DNA of 64,000 nucleotides from Calothrix parasitica NIES-267 (GTDB lineage Bacteria; Cyanobacteriota; Cyanobacteriia; Cyanobacteriales; Nostocaceae), in contig NZ_AP018227.1 of the NCBI RefSeq assembly GCF_002368095.1, positions 1,200,936-1,264,935 on the forward strand, written 5' to 3'. Position 1 is the first letter of the stretch; each line of letters starts with the position of its first letter. Below the pieces are notes generated by a model. That model worked only from the letters and a program-made list of their open reading frames with translations, ran no database searches and was not told where the DNA came from. The translations under genes and the position numbers were made by a program. Of the stretch, positions 62,737 to 64,000 are shown piece by piece.

Positions 62737-64000
62737 AGTTTGATTTTTTACCTAATTTAGAAAAGCCGAATCTAGATGACCGCAAATTTAAGGATTTAGT
62801 AGAGGAATGTATTCTCCGCATTCCCCGTTACTGTCCGGAATGGACGAATCATAATCCTGGAGACCCCGGAATTACTCTGATTGAACTATTTGCATGGTTG
62901 ACCGACCAAATGCTGCTCAGGTTCAATCAAGTTCCTCTACTTAATTACATTACTTTTCTGGAGTTGCTGGGAATTCGTCTCCACCCTCCCACACCTGCTA
63001 GATGTGAATTAACGTTTTATTTGAGTCGAGAACAACCGGAACCTGTAAGAATTCCCTTTGGAACGGAAGTAGCAACGGTAAGAACGGAAAGCGACGAAGC
63101 TATAGTTTTTGCGACTAACGATGAATTAGTTATCGGTAATCCCAAAATTAAGCATTTTTTAACTGCTACTGAGACAACACAGAGAAAAGATAAACCTCAA
63201 AGCTTCTTTACCCGGATGAGTCCCGGAAGCAACAGATGGAATGTTACACAAACTGAAAATATAGACGATTTATTACTCTTTGAATATTGTCATCCCGGTA
63301 ACTGCTTTTATTTGGTTTTAGATGAACTGGAAACAAATTTTAAGGATGATGAAGAACGCTCGAACACCATTAGAGGTAATGTTTTAGCAATTAATTTTAA
63401 AGGAGAAGCTGCTCAAAGTACTGGTATTACTCCCGATAATCCGCCTTTAATATGGGAAGCTTGGAATGGAGAGGAATGGTTAAAACTCGAACTTGATGAT
63501 GACCAAACCAAAGGTTTTAGCTTTAAGGGTGTACCTCAATCTTTAGAAAATGGAGCAGATATTATTCTCCGTTTACCTCAAAAATTACCGGAATCCCAAT
63601 TTGGAAACTATAGCGGTTATTGGATACGCTGTGTATTCGTACAACAAGAAAATCAAGAAGAAATTAATACTTACTACAATTCTCCTACTGTCACAAGCAT
63701 ATCTGTAAGCGCTATTGGTGGTGCTATTTATGCTACTCAGTGCGCTCGTGTGGACAGTGAATCGTTAGGATTTAGCAACGGTAAACCAGGTCAGATTTTT
63801 GAGTTACAGAGCAAACCTATTTTAGATAGAAACAGAGAACAGGAAGAATATATAGCAATATTAGTTCCTGGAGAGGAAGAACCGGAAATTTGGCAAGAAG
63901 TAGAAGATTTTGGTAAGTCTATCGAAAACAGCCAGCATTATATTATTGATTCTGTAACTGGTACCGTACAGTTTGGTCCTTTGGTAAGAGAACCTTCTCG
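62733..64000 (+). CDS. eCIS putative baseplate assembly protein (J-like, Afp11-type), cut by window edge
   Basis: The start ATG 62733 overlaps the previous stop; the frame stays open to the right edge, giving the first ~422 residues. KFKDLVEECILRIPRYCPEW with TNHNPGDPGITLIELFAWLT and DQMLLRFNQVPLLNYITFLE is the hallmark N-terminus of the putative baseplate J family of contractile systems, followed by RCELTFYLSREQPEPVRIPF and a beta-rich middle (IGGAIYATQCARVDSESLGF). It forms the baseplate wedge. In the Anabaena thylakoid-anchored system a baseplate component takes part in membrane anchoring; whether this protein has such an extension lies outside the window. Confidence 0.9.
   Translation, partial: MKFDFLPNLEKPNLDDRKFKDLVEECILRIPRYCPEWTNHNPGDPGITLIELFAWLTDQMLLRFNQVPLLNYITFLELLGIRLHPPTPARCELTFYLSREQPEPVRIPFGTEVATVRTESDEAIVFATNDELVIGNPKIKHFLTATETTQRKDKPQSFFTRMSPGSNRWNVTQTENIDDLLLFEYCHPGNCFYLVLDELETNFKDDEERSNTIRGNVLAINFKGEAAQSTGITPDNPPLIWEAWNGEEWLKLELDDDQTKGFSFKGVPQSLENGADIILRLPQKLPESQFGNYSGYWIRCVFVQQENQEEINTYYNSPTVTSISVSAIGGAIYATQCARVDSESLGFSNGKPGQIFELQSKPILDRNREQEEYIAILVPGEEEPEIWQEVEDFGKSIENSQHYIIDSVTGTVQFGPLVREPS

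Overview
The window is AT-rich chromosomal DNA from what looks like a filamentous, probably heterocyst-forming cyanobacterium (Nostocales type). The evidence is several HIP1 octamers (GCGATCGC, for example near 7953, 15231, 37835 and 60556), cyanobacterial families such as DUF1822, CHAT-NACHT proteins and multi-copy filamentous-haemagglutinin-like exoproteins, and a contractile injection system laid out as in multicellular cyanobacteria. No tRNA, rRNA or CRISPR array was recognised.

Left part (1-20.8 kb): a surface and secretion island. It holds three two-partner-secretion exoproteins (TpsA; one cut by the left edge, one intact, one frameshifted at a G6 tract) and one TpsB transporter whose barrel is truncated and fused to foreign sequence. 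Between them lie small exported proteins, a lipoprotein, an RTX/serralysin-type metalloprotease, a membrane-anchored PstS-like protein and a tubulin-like protein that has lost its N-terminus next to an IS4-family element. Five of the genes (lipoprotein, three small exported proteins, metalloprotease) are preceded by copies of one conserved terminator-plus-promoter cassette, which suggests a shared regulon.

Middle part (20.8-30.4 kb): an eroded mobile zone with an Rpn-type nuclease remnant, a Uma2 fragment split by an IS630-family element, a transposase remnant, and an Eco57I-type methyltransferase broken by a 38-nt palindromic repeat. It is followed by a minus-strand set of three genes: HTH/sigma-like regulator, DUF1822 protein, and a CHAT-NACHT protein with a multi-pass membrane C-terminus.

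Right part (31-64 kb): a large extracellular-type contractile injection system (eCIS/tailocin-like) locus. An upstream module (DUF4159-like protein, Ig-like/TM/WD40 protein, Ig-like/TM protein) leads without gaps into the eCIS AAA+ ATPase. A Pvc16-type cap gene (DUF4255) lies on the opposite strand. Then come sheath, two tube proteins, tail assembly chaperone, a degenerate-kinase/TM/PstS-like protein, a 48-aa conserved small protein, a third tube-like protein, a long low-complexity protein, CIS tube/hub protein, VgrG-like spike, PAAR tip, a 1.7-kaa DUF4157 effector candidate, a small group of cargo or immunity candidates, Gp25 and the start of baseplate protein J. Thylakoid-anchored contractile systems are known from Anabaena. 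The membrane-spanning proteins here are candidate anchors or regulators, but that role is inferred.
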